25,527 nt of DNA from Sulfuriferula sp. (GTDB taxonomy: Bacteria > Pseudomonadota > Gammaproteobacteria > Burkholderiales > Sulfuriferulaceae): positions 1 to 25,527 of the forward strand of contig DAICZK010000001.1 in NCBI GenBank assembly GCA_027311185.1, written 5' to 3'. The notes beneath the pieces were generated by a model. That model had not been told where the DNA came from and ran no database searches. It worked only from the letters and a program-made list of their open reading frames with translations. Positions 1 to 7,751 of this stretch are shown here, piece after piece (the stretch's first letter is position 1; every line of letters starts with the position of its first letter). The position numbers were made by a program, and so were the translations under genes.

Positions 1-789
<789 letters not shown>

Positions 790-831
790 AGTAAGCTACA
801 GTTGGCCCGCATGCTGCCGCTGGATCGCCAA

Positions 832-862
832 CCTGAGGGGGCTCCTCAGGCAACGATTTTTT
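832..862 (+). terminator. Possible terminator after the SQR gene
   Basis: A perfect 7-bp stem (832-838 with 844-850, CCTGAGG/CCTCAGG) closes a 5-nt loop. Six bases later comes a run of six T (857-862). The T run is a little far from the stem for a classic intrinsic terminator, so this is tentative. Confidence 0.4.
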
Positions 863-950
863 GGGGTTGCGGTTATCTTGACTGCGGAATAAAAACCGGA
901 TAGCCTCGATCACATCTCTCGTTTTGTTGATCATAAGTTATTGCCAATTA

Positions 951-1835
951 ATGGATTTAAATCAGCTACGTTCATTTTCGTTTGTTGCCAGGGAAGGCAG
1001 CCTCGTTCGTGCCTCCGCGTTGCTTTTCCTCAGTGCGCCCGCAGTCAGTGCCCAGATCAAGGCGCTTGAAACGGAGCTTCAGCTAAAATTGTTCGATCGC
1101 TCAGCGAAAGGCATGGTACTCACTTCAGCCGGCACTGCATTGTTGTTCGAAGCTAACAAGGCGTTGGATGCCGCCAGTAATGTTTCCGTCAAGGCAAAAC
1201 ACTTTCGGAATGACGGAATCACGGGCGAATTCCAGTTGGGTACGATTTCCGATCCCGTCATGTTGCGTCTCGGCGAGTTTCTTGCAATTCTGGTCAATCA
1301 CTATCCCGGACTCAAACCGACACTTTGTCAGGGAATTTCAGGAGATATAATCAGTCGCGTAGTCGACAGGAAAATTCAGGCTGGTTATATTATCGGCAAA
1401 ACGGACCACGATCATATTACTGCGATAAAAATAGCTCCCATCTCATTGCGCGTCGTCGCCCCGATCAAATGGAGGGATCAATTGACCAACGCGAGCTGGG
1501 ACGATATCGTGACATTCCCTTTGATTTCCACCCCCGTAAACTGTTCTTTCAGAAGTATTGCCTCGAAGATGTTCGCACGCCATAACGTAAGTCCTCGGGT
1601 AGTCATCGAAGCTGACCAGGAACGATTGCTTGGCGATCTGGTGGCGCAAGGAATCGGACTGTCCTTACTGCGTGAAGACATTGCGATTGCAGCCGAAGCC
1701 GAGGGAAAGATTGTCATCTGGTCCCCCGGGTTGGAAATCGACCATTTGTACTTCATTTACCGCGATACCGAAGAAACCAGCCCGCTCATGCAAGCGATCA
1801 TCCCGATTATCCGCCAGATATGGCAAATTCCTTAA
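951..1835 (+). CDS. LysR family transcriptional regulator
   Basis: This is a DNA-binding regulator of 294 residues, the usual LTTR length. An N-terminal winged helix-turn-helix spans about residues 1-60 (MDLNQLRSFSFVAREGSL, APAVSAQIKALE, LFDRSAKGMVLTSAG). A substrate-binding-like effector domain of two alpha/beta lobes fills the rest. The ATG at 951 is preferred over an in-frame TTG at 924 because LTTR proteins characteristically begin at this M-D-L-xx-L motif. Neither start has a good Shine-Dalgarno. It is convergent with the EamA exporter, whose stop codon lies 20 bp beyond its own, and downstream of the SQR gene. LTTRs often control a neighbour, but there is no divergent partner here, so the target is unknown. 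Base composition is more AT-rich than the downstream core genes, suggesting acquisition. Confidence 0.9.
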   Translation: MDLNQLRSFSFVAREGSLVRASALLFLSAPAVSAQIKALETELQLKLFDRSAKGMVLTSAGTALLFEANKALDAASNVSVKAKHFRNDGITGEFQLGTISDPVMLRLGEFLAILVNHYPGLKPTLCQGISGDIISRVVDRKIQAGYIIGKTDHDHITAIKIAPISLRVVAPIKWRDQLTNASWDDIVTFPLISTPVNCSFRSIASKMFARHNVSPRVVIEADQERLLGDLVAQGIGLSLLREDIAIAAEAEGKIVIWSPGLEIDHLYFIYRDTEETSPLMQAIIPIIRQIWQIP

Positions 1836-1854
1836 GCTCCAAAGCCAGCATCAT

Positions 1855-2808
1855 TTAACCAGGCTGTGCCGATGTCATGGCCATGCGCATCATTCTTTGA
1901 CGTTGGTACAAATTATTGAAGATAAGCGCAATTCCTGTGGTACACGCCCCGACAATCTGCATTTCGGACGGTATGATGCCTGTTAGCGTAGAGACGGTAA
2001 ATGCAGTGACAGGCACGATATCCATGAAAAGAACGCCGTTCAAGGGAGTGATGATTTTGTTGCCCATATTCCAGCTCAGCACGCCGATCAACCCCGCGAC
2101 CAACGCCATATAAAGCAGATGCGGCGTGACGATGATCACATCGGAAACGGTAGGTACGGAAATATATCCTAGCATCGTCAATATAAAATCAATCGCAAAA
2201 ATACTGATCAGGCCGAGCATGGTTGTAATGGTGGTGTAGCGGTATGCGGACCAAGTCGGAAAATAGCTTGCGCCTATGGTATAAACGACCCAGCACAATG
2301 CGCCGAGCAACAATGGGGCATACGCGGCGAAACTTTGTGGTCTGGACAGCAGTGCGCCAATGTTGCCATTGGTAATAACCAAAATGACGCCCGTGAACGA
2401 CAGCAGGATAAAACCCAACGTTAATATCGGGGGTTTTGCGCCCTTTACAATCCAGCCTACTAGCAAACCCAGCATGGGCATCGTCGCCATCACGATCGAA
2501 GCCGAGAGCGCTCCGGTCGGTCCGGCTAATTGTTGCCCGAGAAACACCAAAAAGCCGAACCCGGCAAAACCGGCCGTGCCCAGGAACCAGGCCAAACCCA
2601 CGCGCTCGCCTTTCAAATTAAGAGCCTGCGGTCCTTCTTTGAATAACAGCACCACCAGGAACGCCAGGCCGGCGATCAAATACCGCATGGCGGTGAAATT
2701 AAAAGGATCAATATGCTTTAATGCAGAAGTCATGATCGGGAACATGCCGCCCCATGACAAGGTCGCAACCATACAAAAAAACGCACCTAGCGAATATCTG
2801 GTTTTCAT
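1855..2808 (-). CDS. EamA/DMT-superfamily membrane transporter
   Basis: This is an inner-membrane drug/metabolite transporter superfamily protein of 317 residues with about ten hydrophobic segments in two EamA repeats. The first repeat starts at SLGAFFCMVATLSWGGMFPIM and the second at LLLGALCWVVYTIGASYF. Members typically export amino acids, other metabolites or toxic compounds; the substrate cannot be read from the sequence. I start it at 2808 rather than at the longer in-frame start at 2868. The 2808 ATG is preceded by GGAG at proper spacing, the first membrane segment follows directly, and the longer start would lie inside the neighbouring IS. Only 46 bp separate the ATG from the end of that IS, so its original promoter is probably gone or truncated. 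It is convergent with the LysR gene and shares its AT-rich composition. Confidence 0.85.
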   Translation of the reverse strand: MKTRYSLGAFFCMVATLSWGGMFPIMTSALKHIDPFNFTAMRYLIAGLAFLVVLLFKEGPQALNLKGERVGLAWFLGTAGFAGFGFLVFLGQQLAGPTGALSASIVMATMPMLGLLVGWIVKGAKPPILTLGFILLSFTGVILVITNGNIGALLSRPQSFAAYAPLLLGALCWVVYTIGASYFPTWSAYRYTTITTMLGLISIFAIDFILTMLGYISVPTVSDVIIVTPHLLYMALVAGLIGVLSWNMGNKIITPLNGVLFMDIVPVTAFTVSTLTGIIPSEMQIVGACTTGIALIFNNLYQRQRMMRMAMTSAQPG

Positions 2809-2854
2809 GATTTCTCCAATTTGATCTGAATTTGAACTGTGGAAATTAAATGTA

Positions 2855-2877
2855 GGCTGTTTTCGCAAATCATGTTG
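2855..2877 (+). repeat. IS terminal inverted repeat (3' side of transposase)
   Basis: Starts GGCTGTTTTCG and pairs with 3914-3936 at 19 of 23 positions. The transposase stop codon begins immediately inside it (2878), so the end is very compact. Confidence 0.88.
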
Positions 2878-3834
2878 TTAAACCACTCCGCCGAGCGCCA
2901 AGGCTAGCCACTGCGCGGGTTTCGGGCCATTGCCATGTTCACGGTCGAGTGCGCGGAACCATCCCAAGTAGTTTTCCAGGTAGCAGGTGGCCACGCCACG
3001 AAACTTGCTGACCCAGGCTTTGAGGCGACTGTGATATGCATTGACGTTCTGCACATGCCAGGCTCCGTCGACGCGGATGCCTGCCGACAGCTTCACGGCA
3101 TGGTGCTCCACGCCCAACTGACGTGCTGCGCCAGCCAGTGCAAGGCTACCGTCGGTGCAGAGCACGACGTCCTCCGTCAAGAACGGTTTCAGCGCCGCAT
3201 ACATGGATGGCGTATCCATGGCCTGCAACACGCAATCCATCGTCACGCCTGACCGATCCCGTGCGACCAGCACTGGCACCTGTTCCTGCGAAAGCCCCCG
3301 CTTGGCGGCCTTGCCGCCGCGTTTGCGTGCTTTTCGATCCAAGCCATTCCGCTTCCCTTTGAACGACAGCAAAAACATCGTTTCGTCGGCTTCGGCTATG
3401 CCGGTCAGCGCTCGCGGCTGGATGGCCTTGGGCAGCGTCAGAAACCGATGACGCCAGCGGTGCGCTGTGCTGACGTGAATGTTCAGTGTATCTGCCACCT
3501 GGTGCAGCGTCAAACCGTCCCGTAGCGCCTCGGCCTGACCGAGCCACCAGCCGCGCTTGTGCAAGCCAGACAAAGGCGTGCCGGTCAAGGCACTAAACGT
3601 CTTGCCGCACACCCGACAGCGATAACGTTGCAATCCATTGGCGTGTCCGTGCCGTATCGTCCGCTCGGATTCACAATGTGGGCACGTTGCCTTAACGGCA
3701 AAGCGACTTTCGGCTATCGTGACAGATGCAGGCTGCGCATCCAACGATGCCAATTCCAGCGCCACAATCTTGCGCTGCACGGGTGTCAGTTGGCGTAACG
3801 CAGCAGTGATTCGTTTCAATTCAGGCTTTCTCAT
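2878..3834 (-). CDS. IS1595-family transposase (ISXO2-like DDE domain)
   Basis: This transposase of 318 residues appears intact. An N-terminal zinc ribbon has Cys51, Cys54, Cys73 and Cys76 (CPHC...CRVC). A helix-turn-helix follows at about residues 105-130 (LTLHQVADTLNIHVSTAHRW). The IS1595/ISXO2-like catalytic domain shows Asp150 (AEADET), Asp228 (LCTDGS) and an Asn-containing third motif near 263-265 (HVQNVNAYHSRLKAW), as in family members with Asn in place of the third acidic residue. AGGAG lies six bases before the ATG, supporting this start. No frameshift or stop interrupts it, so the element could be active. The gene reads toward the EamA exporter with no obvious terminator between them. 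Confidence 0.92.
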   Translation of the reverse strand: MRKPELKRITAALRQLTPVQRKIVALELASLDAQPASVTIAESRFAVKATCPHCESERTIRHGHANGLQRYRCRVCGKTFSALTGTPLSGLHKRGWWLGQAEALRDGLTLHQVADTLNIHVSTAHRWRHRFLTLPKAIQPRALTGIAEADETMFLLSFKGKRNGLDRKARKRGGKAAKRGLSQEQVPVLVARDRSGVTMDCVLQAMDTPSMYAALKPFLTEDVVLCTDGSLALAGAARQLGVEHHAVKLSAGIRVDGAWHVQNVNAYHSRLKAWVSKFRGVATCYLENYLGWFRALDREHGNGPKPAQWLALALGGVV

Positions 3835-3894
3835 TTCCGGCTCCTGGTAAGGTACGGCGCTTTTACGCTATGCCACCCAGTATCCACGCCAACA

Positions 3895-3911
3895 GGCTCA
3901 CCAAGTGAGCC
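3895..3911 (-). promoter_or_regulatory. Perfect hairpin in the transposase leader, inside the IS end
   Basis: GGCTCAC (3895-3901) and GTGAGCC (3905-3911) form a 7-bp perfect stem with a 3-nt loop. It lies between the terminal repeat and the transposase start. A hairpin in this place can shield a transposase start from transcripts entering from outside, as known for IS10. The role here is inference. Confidence 0.45.
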
Positions 3912-3913
3912 AC

Positions 3914-3936
3914 CAACACAATTCACGAAAACAGCC
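3914..3936 (-). repeat. IS terminal inverted repeat (5' side of transposase)
   Basis: Read on the minus strand it starts GGCTGTTTTCG and matches 2855-2877 at 19 of 23 positions. Confidence 0.88.
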
Positions 3937-4272
3937 TTTCTTTTTATCTGCATCCACCGAAGGCCTGACGGGTTTTCCAGCGCCAATTAGCAGAAAATGC
4001 CACAACCAGGCTACCCACGGACACCAGATTGCCATTCAATTTTAATAACACGGCGAATCGGTCTCGCGCAATATCGAAACGGACAGTAGCTTCCGTCCGT
4101 AAAAACCGGTTACACTATGGTCAGAGATGCGCAGCACTGCTAATGCCTGTTTCGGATAACGCCGACCACCGCGCCCGAATCATGCTGGCAAAGCCCGGCG
4201 ATGCTTGCGGGGGCCAAGTTCCGCCTACTTGTCCGCTACCCATCGATTACAATATACAACCAAAGGTATCTC
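3937..4272. other. Non-coding gap between IS and stress cassette
   Basis: I see no convincing gene. An open frame from 4029 runs into the AI-2E gene, but its first 130 codons show no family features and no ribosome site. The gap holds a perfect 6-bp inverted repeat, ACGGAC/GTCCGT (4079-4084 and 4095-4100, 10-nt loop), followed by TAAAAA and a weak -10-like TACACT (4111-4116). This could be the control region of the downstream cassette, but no proper -35 is visible. Confidence 0.5.
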
Positions 4273-4422
4273 ATGAATATCCATTTATCGCTAGCCCCCC
4301 TAGTCGCGCTCATTGCCGGCATCCTCATTCTCGTAATGCCGCGCCTGCTCAATTTCATTGTCGCCATCTACCTGATTATAATAGGGTTGATAGGCCTGTT
4401 CGGGACCGGCCATCTGCTATGA
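4273..4422 (+). CDS. DUF3096 family membrane mini-protein
   Basis: This 49-residue hydrophobic protein is MNIHLSLAPLVALIAGILI followed by a PRLLNFIVAIYLIIIGLIGLF segment, giving two short membrane helices around a PRLLN turn. That is the pattern of the DUF3096 family, whose function is unknown. The ATG at 4273 has AAAGG six bases upstream. An in-frame ATG at 4201 would add 24 residues without family character and is rejected. Its TGA stop overlaps the AI-2E start as ATGA, so the two are probably translationally coupled and act in the same membrane. Confidence 0.82.
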   Translation: MNIHLSLAPLVALIAGILILVMPRLLNFIVAIYLIIIGLIGLFGTGHLL

Positions 4423-5627
4423 CGGTCAACCCCGTCGATGACCCCTTACCGACTGCCGAGGCGGCGGGCGGCGGCGAAGATTTTGCAGCGCCACTGCTAG
4501 ACACCCTCGCCGGCAAACCGCCTCGGCCCGCGCCGGATACTATCGTCGGCGTACGTAACGCCAGCCTGACGATACTCGCCACCATCGCTAGCATATTTGT
4601 GCTGCAATGGGCGCAGTCGTTTTTAATTCCCCTGGTACTGGGCATTTTTATTTCTTATACGCTCAATCCTCTGGTGGTGTGGATGGAGCGCATCTATATT
4701 CCTCGACTGATCGGCACCACCATATTGATGGCGGCCCTGGTCTTCGGCATCGGTCAAGGCGTTTATTCTCTGCGCGGCGAATTCGAATCGATCGTCGAAC
4801 ACCTCCCCGCCGCAACCCATCAACTGTCTCAGGTCGTCAACAGAACCCTGGATGGACAACGCGCCACCCTGCAAAAAATGCAGGCGGCTGCAACGGAAAT
4901 CGAAAAAGCTGCCGGACAGACGGCCAGCAGCGCATCCAGTGCCAGGAGAAAACCAGCTCCCGTGAACGCACCGCCCCCCTTTGATCTTCCCCGATGGATA
5001 CTGGCGGGCTCCGTGGGGGCATTGGGTTTTGTCGGCGAAACGGTAATGGTGCTTTTCCTGGTTTTTTTTCTGTTGCTGTCGGGCAACACTTTCAAACGCA
5101 AACTTATCAAATTAACCGGCCCCTCGCTGGTTCGCAAGGAAATCGCGGTTCATATTTTAAGCGATATCAATAAATCGATCCAGAGCTATATGTTCATGCT
5201 GCTAGTTACCAACACACTGGTGGCTTTGCTGATGTGGGTGGCGTTCCGCTGGATAGGGCTCGAAAATGCCGGAGCCTGGGCCGTCGCCAGCGGATTTTTG
5301 CATATCATTCCCTATTTTGGACCGCTGCTCATTTCACTGGCTACCGGCATTACGGCATTCATGCAATTCGAATCGTTTTCAAGCATGTTGCTGGTATCGG
5401 CATCGACACTGATCATCGCTACCCTGGTGGGTACTTTTGTGACGACCTGGATGACAGGGCGCATCGCCAAGATGAACGCGGCTGCGGTGTTTATCGTCCT
5501 GCTGTTCTGGGGCTGGCTATGGGGAATATGGGGAATGCTGTTGGGCATTCCGATTATTGTTATCGTCAAAGTCATCGCCGAACAAACCGGCAGCATGCGC
5601 ATTATCGCCGAAATGCTGGGCGACTAG
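4419..5627 (+). CDS. AI-2E family transporter (PerM/YhhT/TqsA-like membrane protein)
   Basis: This inner-membrane protein of 402 residues belongs to the AI-2 exporter-like family (UPF0118). An N-terminal cytoplasmic tail rich in Ala/Pro is followed by paired membrane helices (LTILATIASIFVLQWAQSFL, LVLGIFISYTLNPLVVWMER). Next come a soluble, partly coiled middle segment (LRGEFESIVEHLPAATHQL to TEIEKAAGQTASSASSARRK) and a C-terminal helical block including HIIPYFGPLLIS and WGIWGMLLGIPIIVIVKVI. Family members have been linked to autoinducer-2 export, osmotic stress or Na+/H+ exchange; the substrate here cannot be inferred. The ATG at 4419 overlaps the DUF3096 stop (ATGA). A longer frame from 4029 is open but unsupported. 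Confidence 0.85.
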   Translation: MTVNPVDDPLPTAEAAGGGEDFAAPLLDTLAGKPPRPAPDTIVGVRNASLTILATIASIFVLQWAQSFLIPLVLGIFISYTLNPLVVWMERIYIPRLIGTTILMAALVFGIGQGVYSLRGEFESIVEHLPAATHQLSQVVNRTLDGQRATLQKMQAAATEIEKAAGQTASSASSARRKPAPVNAPPPFDLPRWILAGSVGALGFVGETVMVLFLVFFLLLSGNTFKRKLIKLTGPSLVRKEIAVHILSDINKSIQSYMFMLLVTNTLVALLMWVAFRWIGLENAGAWAVASGFLHIIPYFGPLLISLATGITAFMQFESFSSMLLVSASTLIIATLVGTFVTTWMTGRIAKMNAAAVFIVLLFWGWLWGIWGMLLGIPIIVIVKVIAEQTGSMRIIAEMLGD

Positions 5628-5764
5628 ACCGCGTCGCGCGGCGGAACGTTGCCCATCATCCCCATCCCCCATCCCGCGCTCCTTGGTTTCACAACGACAG
5701 CATATCCCTACCAATGTGCGAAATCGTACAGATCAACGGTAATAAAATCCATATTCTTCAACTG

Positions 5765-5781
5765 TCCGCAATGGATGCGGA
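5765..5781 (+). promoter_or_regulatory. Hairpin in the csbD-like leader
   Basis: TCCGCA (5765-5770) and TGCGGA (5776-5781) form a 6-bp perfect stem with a 5-nt loop, about 30 bases before the ribosome site of the CsbD gene. No T run follows, so it is not an intrinsic terminator. Confidence 0.35.
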
Positions 5782-5826
5782 TGGAATTTAATAGCAAATT
5801 TTGCGTAACTCAAAGGAGAAGTGATT

Positions 5827-6009
5827 ATGAATAAAAACCAGATCGATGGCACAGCCAAGGACATTGCCGGCAAGTTACAGGAAACCGGCGGACAGCTAAC
5901 CGACAACAAAGAGCAGCAAGCTAAGGGGCTGAAAAAGCAAATCGAAGGCAAAGCCGAAAAAATAGTCGGCGACGCCCGGGAAATTCTCAAAAAACCAGTG
6001 AAGCCCTGA
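5827..6009 (+). CDS. CsbD family stress protein
   Basis: This hydrophilic, Lys/Gln/Gly-rich protein of 60 residues has the CsbD signature: MNKNQIDGTAKDIAGKLQET, then a second repeat-like KGLKKQIEGKAEKIVGDARE. CsbD proteins are small helical cytoplasmic proteins of unknown mechanism, induced by general stress (sigma-B in Bacillus). The ATG at 5827 is chosen because AAGGAG sits eight bases upstream; an in-frame GTG at 5821 is only two bases from it. A 199-bp gap separates it from the AI-2E gene, so it may have its own promoter. Confidence 0.88.
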   Translation: MNKNQIDGTAKDIAGKLQETGGQLTDNKEQQAKGLKKQIEGKAEKIVGDAREILKKPVKP

Positions 6010-6070
6010 GCCATTTGCCCATAACGCGGCAGATGACGGGTTTCTTCATGCAATATCGAAAGGATAAGCA

Positions 6071-6613
6071 ATGAGCCAAACAACGACATCAGACAATGGA
6101 GGCCGATTGCTGACCGGCTTGTTCAGAGATCGCGACAGCGCCGAGCGCGCCTATCAGGCCGTCGCGGAACGCGGTTACCACGCGCACGACGTAAATCTGG
6201 TCATGAGCGACGACACCCGGCAGCGGCACTTTTCCCAGGTTCACGCAGTAGAGACCGAACTGGGAACCAAAGCCGCCGAGGGCGCGGGCGTCGGTGCCGG
6301 GGTCGGCGGCGTAATAGGCGCGATAGCGGCGGCGATCGCAGCAATGGGAACTTCGCTCGTACTCCCCGGACTCGGACTGATCATCGCCGGCCCGCTCGCG
6401 GCGGCGATTGCCGGAGCCGGGGCTGGCGGCGTGACGGGCGGCCTCATCGGCGCGCTCGTAGGCTGGGGAATTCCAGAGGAGCGTGTCAAACATTACGAGG
6501 CCGGCATCAGGGAAGGCGGAATCCTGCTGGCCGTCAAACCGCGCTCCGAAGAAGACGCACGCTATCTGGAGCAACAATGGAAGCTGCATCGGGGTGAACA
6601 CGTTTCGACATAG
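6071..6613 (+). CDS. Glycine-zipper protein with general stress protein 17M-like N-terminus
   Basis: This protein has 180 residues. The N-terminal part (about 10-55: LLTGLFRDRDSAERAYQAVA, GYHAHDVNLVMSDD) resembles the YflT/GSP17M domain that senses a feature between two helices. The centre (about 70-140) is a long Gly/Ala glycine zipper with several GxxxG steps (GAGVGAGVGGVIGAIAAAIA and GAGAGGVTGGLIGALVGWGI), typical of membrane-inserting hairpins. A short charged tail follows (AVKPRSEEDARYLEQQW). AAGGA lies six bases before the ATG. It sits 61 bp after csbD and probably shares its transcript. A stress-linked membrane role is inferred from the families. Confidence 0.72.
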   Translation: MSQTTTSDNGGRLLTGLFRDRDSAERAYQAVAERGYHAHDVNLVMSDDTRQRHFSQVHAVETELGTKAAEGAGVGAGVGGVIGAIAAAIAAMGTSLVLPGLGLIIAGPLAAAIAGAGAGGVTGGLIGALVGWGIPEERVKHYEAGIREGGILLAVKPRSEEDARYLEQQWKLHRGEHVST

Positions 6614-6731
6614 CGCAACTTCGCGCCAGTCGCTCCGAACAGGGTTTAAGGGCAGGTCTCAATCCGTATCCGTGCCCGCGTTGTTGACATGGCACAAGAC
6701 AGCGTTTACCCACGATGCAAAAACAACGAAC

Positions 6732-6748
6732 CGGGCCGACATGGCCCG
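6732..6748 (+). promoter_or_regulatory. Hairpin just before the DUF5670 ribosome site
   Basis: CGGGCC (6732-6737) and GGCCCG (6743-6748) make a perfect GC-rich 6-bp stem with a 5-nt loop. It ends four bases before the AAGGAG (6753-6758) of the next gene. It could modulate translation or stabilise the 5' end; it is not followed by T residues. Confidence 0.4.
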
Positions 6749-6764
6749 TCACAAGGAGAGTATC

Positions 6765-6911
6765 ATGCTTTATACTATTGCTGTCGTGCTTATCGTTTTA
6801 TGGTTATTGGGGCTGGTCACGTCTTATACGTTGGGCGGCTTCATCCATTTATTGCTGGTTATCGCCATCATTTTGATCTTGGTCAGAGTGATCAGCGGCC
6901 GCTCGCTGTGA
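6765..6911 (+). CDS. lmo0937/DUF5670-type mini membrane protein
   Basis: This 48-residue protein consists of two membrane helices: MLYTIAVVLIVLWLLGLVTS, then YTLGGFIHLLLVIAIILILV, and a short basic tail. The order, the Gly-Gly turn (TLGGFIH) and the length are those of the lmo0937 family (DUF5670), which is widespread in stress-gene clusters and has no known mechanism. AAGGAG ends six bases before the ATG, which decides the start although the frame is open further upstream. A GC-rich hairpin precedes the ribosome site. Confidence 0.85.
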   Translation: MLYTIAVVLIVLWLLGLVTSYTLGGFIHLLLVIAIILILVRVISGRSL

Positions 6912-7017
6912 ACGATCCGTCAGACGAAGCCGGCTGACCTAAGGCTCAACAACTTGCACTTGACTTCCCACGAAGAAGCCTACATGCTCATCACCACACA
7001 TCAGGGAGCAAACGACC

Positions 7018-7353
7018 ATGCCCACCAAACATCTTGCCGAACACACACCGACCGTCGGCGCCTCAACCGATGAATTGATCGCCCACCTCAAAGCCGCCAT
7101 GCACGATGCCGAAGCGTTGATCAAAGCATCGGCCAACCAGGGCGGCGAGGCGATGGCCGCCGTACGCAGCAAAGCGGAAGCATCCATCGCCATCGCCCAG
7201 GGCAAAATCGCCGACATAGACGCCGCACTCAGAGCGCGTGGCCGAGTGCTGGCCGAGGCCTCCGATACCTATGTTCACGAAAACCCCTGGCAGGCGCTCG
7301 GTATCGCCGCCGGGCTAGGGCTGATTATCGGTTTTCTTGCTCGCCGCCGCTAG
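7018..7353 (+). CDS. DUF883 family protein (ElaB/YqjD-like)
   Basis: This protein of 111 residues has a long charged amphipathic N-terminal helical region (about 15-85: TDELIAHLKAAMHDAEALIK, AEASIAIAQGKIADIDAAL) and a single C-terminal membrane helix (PWQALGIAAGLGLIIGFLARRR). This is the classic YqjD/ElaB/YgaM layout. In E. coli these C-tail-anchored proteins accumulate in stationary phase and bind ribosomes at the inner membrane. AGGGAG lies nine bases before the ATG. It is the first of three close genes (YqjD-, YqjE- and YqjK-like) in the same order as the E. coli yqj operon. Confidence 0.88.
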   Translation: MPTKHLAEHTPTVGASTDELIAHLKAAMHDAEALIKASANQGGEAMAAVRSKAEASIAIAQGKIADIDAALRARGRVLAEASDTYVHENPWQALGIAAGLGLIIGFLARRR

Positions 7354-7358
7354 CGCCC

Positions 7359-7751
7359 ATGAGTGACGAGATCCCCCCGGAGAAAAAAGGCCTGTTCGAG
7401 TCCTTGAGGGGGCTTGCCGCAAGCCTGGTAGCGATTTCCCATACCCGACTCGATTTCCTGTCGACCGACCTGGAGGACGAATGGGAACGCCTGATCTCGT
7501 TACTGGTAACCATGCTCGTCGCGCTATTCTGCCTGGGCATAGGCGTAATACTGACGACTGTACTGATCGTTGCAGCCTTCTGGAGCAGTTACCGGCTGTC
7601 CGTATTAACTGGGCTCACCGTGCTGTTTCTCGCCGCAGGGGCCATATCCTGGACGCGCGCAGCGCGCCAGCGGACAAATCGGCCGAGATTGTTCAGCGCC
7701 AGCATGGCTGAACTGGCCAAAGATCACCAACAACTGAACACACGCCCATGA
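7359..7751 (+). CDS. Phage holin family / YqjE-like membrane protein
   Basis: This protein of 130 residues has a cytoplasmic N-terminal region (GLFESLRGLAASLVAISHTR, DLEDEWERL) followed by two membrane helices (LISLLVTMLVALFCLGIGVI and LTVLFLAAGAISW) and a basic tail. That is the layout of Phage_holin_3_6 (YqjE). Despite the family name there is no phage context. It starts five bases after the YqjD-like stop with no separate ribosome site, so it is probably translationally coupled. Its own stop overlaps the next start by ATGA. Confidence 0.82.
   Translation: MSDEIPPEKKGLFESLRGLAASLVAISHTRLDFLSTDLEDEWERLISLLVTMLVALFCLGIGVILTTVLIVAAFWSSYRLSVLTGLTVLFLAAGAISWTRAARQRTNRPRLFSASMAELAKDHQQLNTRP

Larger units (their letters stand above)
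2855..3936 (-). mobile_element. IS1595-family insertion sequence, complete, 1082 bp
   Basis: The element is bounded by imperfect terminal inverted repeats of 23 bp (19 matching). Both begin GGCTGTTTTCG, at 2855-2877 and, on the minus strand, 3936-3914. It carries one intact transposase on the minus strand. IS1595 elements normally make 8-bp target duplications. The flanks here (2847-2854 TAAATGTA and 3937-3944 TTTCTTTT) do not match, and shifting the boundary by one base does not help. Confidence 0.88.

Noticed and set aside
2809..2868. 20-residue N-terminal extension of the EamA gene reaching into the IS
   Set aside because: The upstream start lies inside the IS terminal repeat, while the ATG at 2808 has GGAG at proper spacing and starts directly before the first membrane helix.
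4029..4418. N-terminal extension of the AI-2E gene by 130 codons
   Set aside because: The stretch has no family character or ribosome site, and it overlaps the well-supported DUF3096 gene in another frame. The ATG at 4419 in an ATGA overlap is far more likely.
5649..5834. Open frame of 61 codons before csbD
   Set aside because: It has no ribosome site, has an odd composition with many Pro, Tyr and Phe residues, and overlaps the csbD start in another frame; it looks like a chance open frame in the leader.
6690..6704. Sigma-54-like TGGCAC upstream of the DUF5670 gene, and the TTGACA at 6684-6689
   Set aside because: The -12 half is not TTGC and the GG/GC spacing is one base short. The TTGACA has no acceptable -10 box at 16-18 bp.
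7359..7751. Prophage remnant suggested by the holin-family match
   Set aside because: The protein is a YqjE-type chromosomal protein in the yqjD-yqjE-yqjK order; no other phage genes are present.
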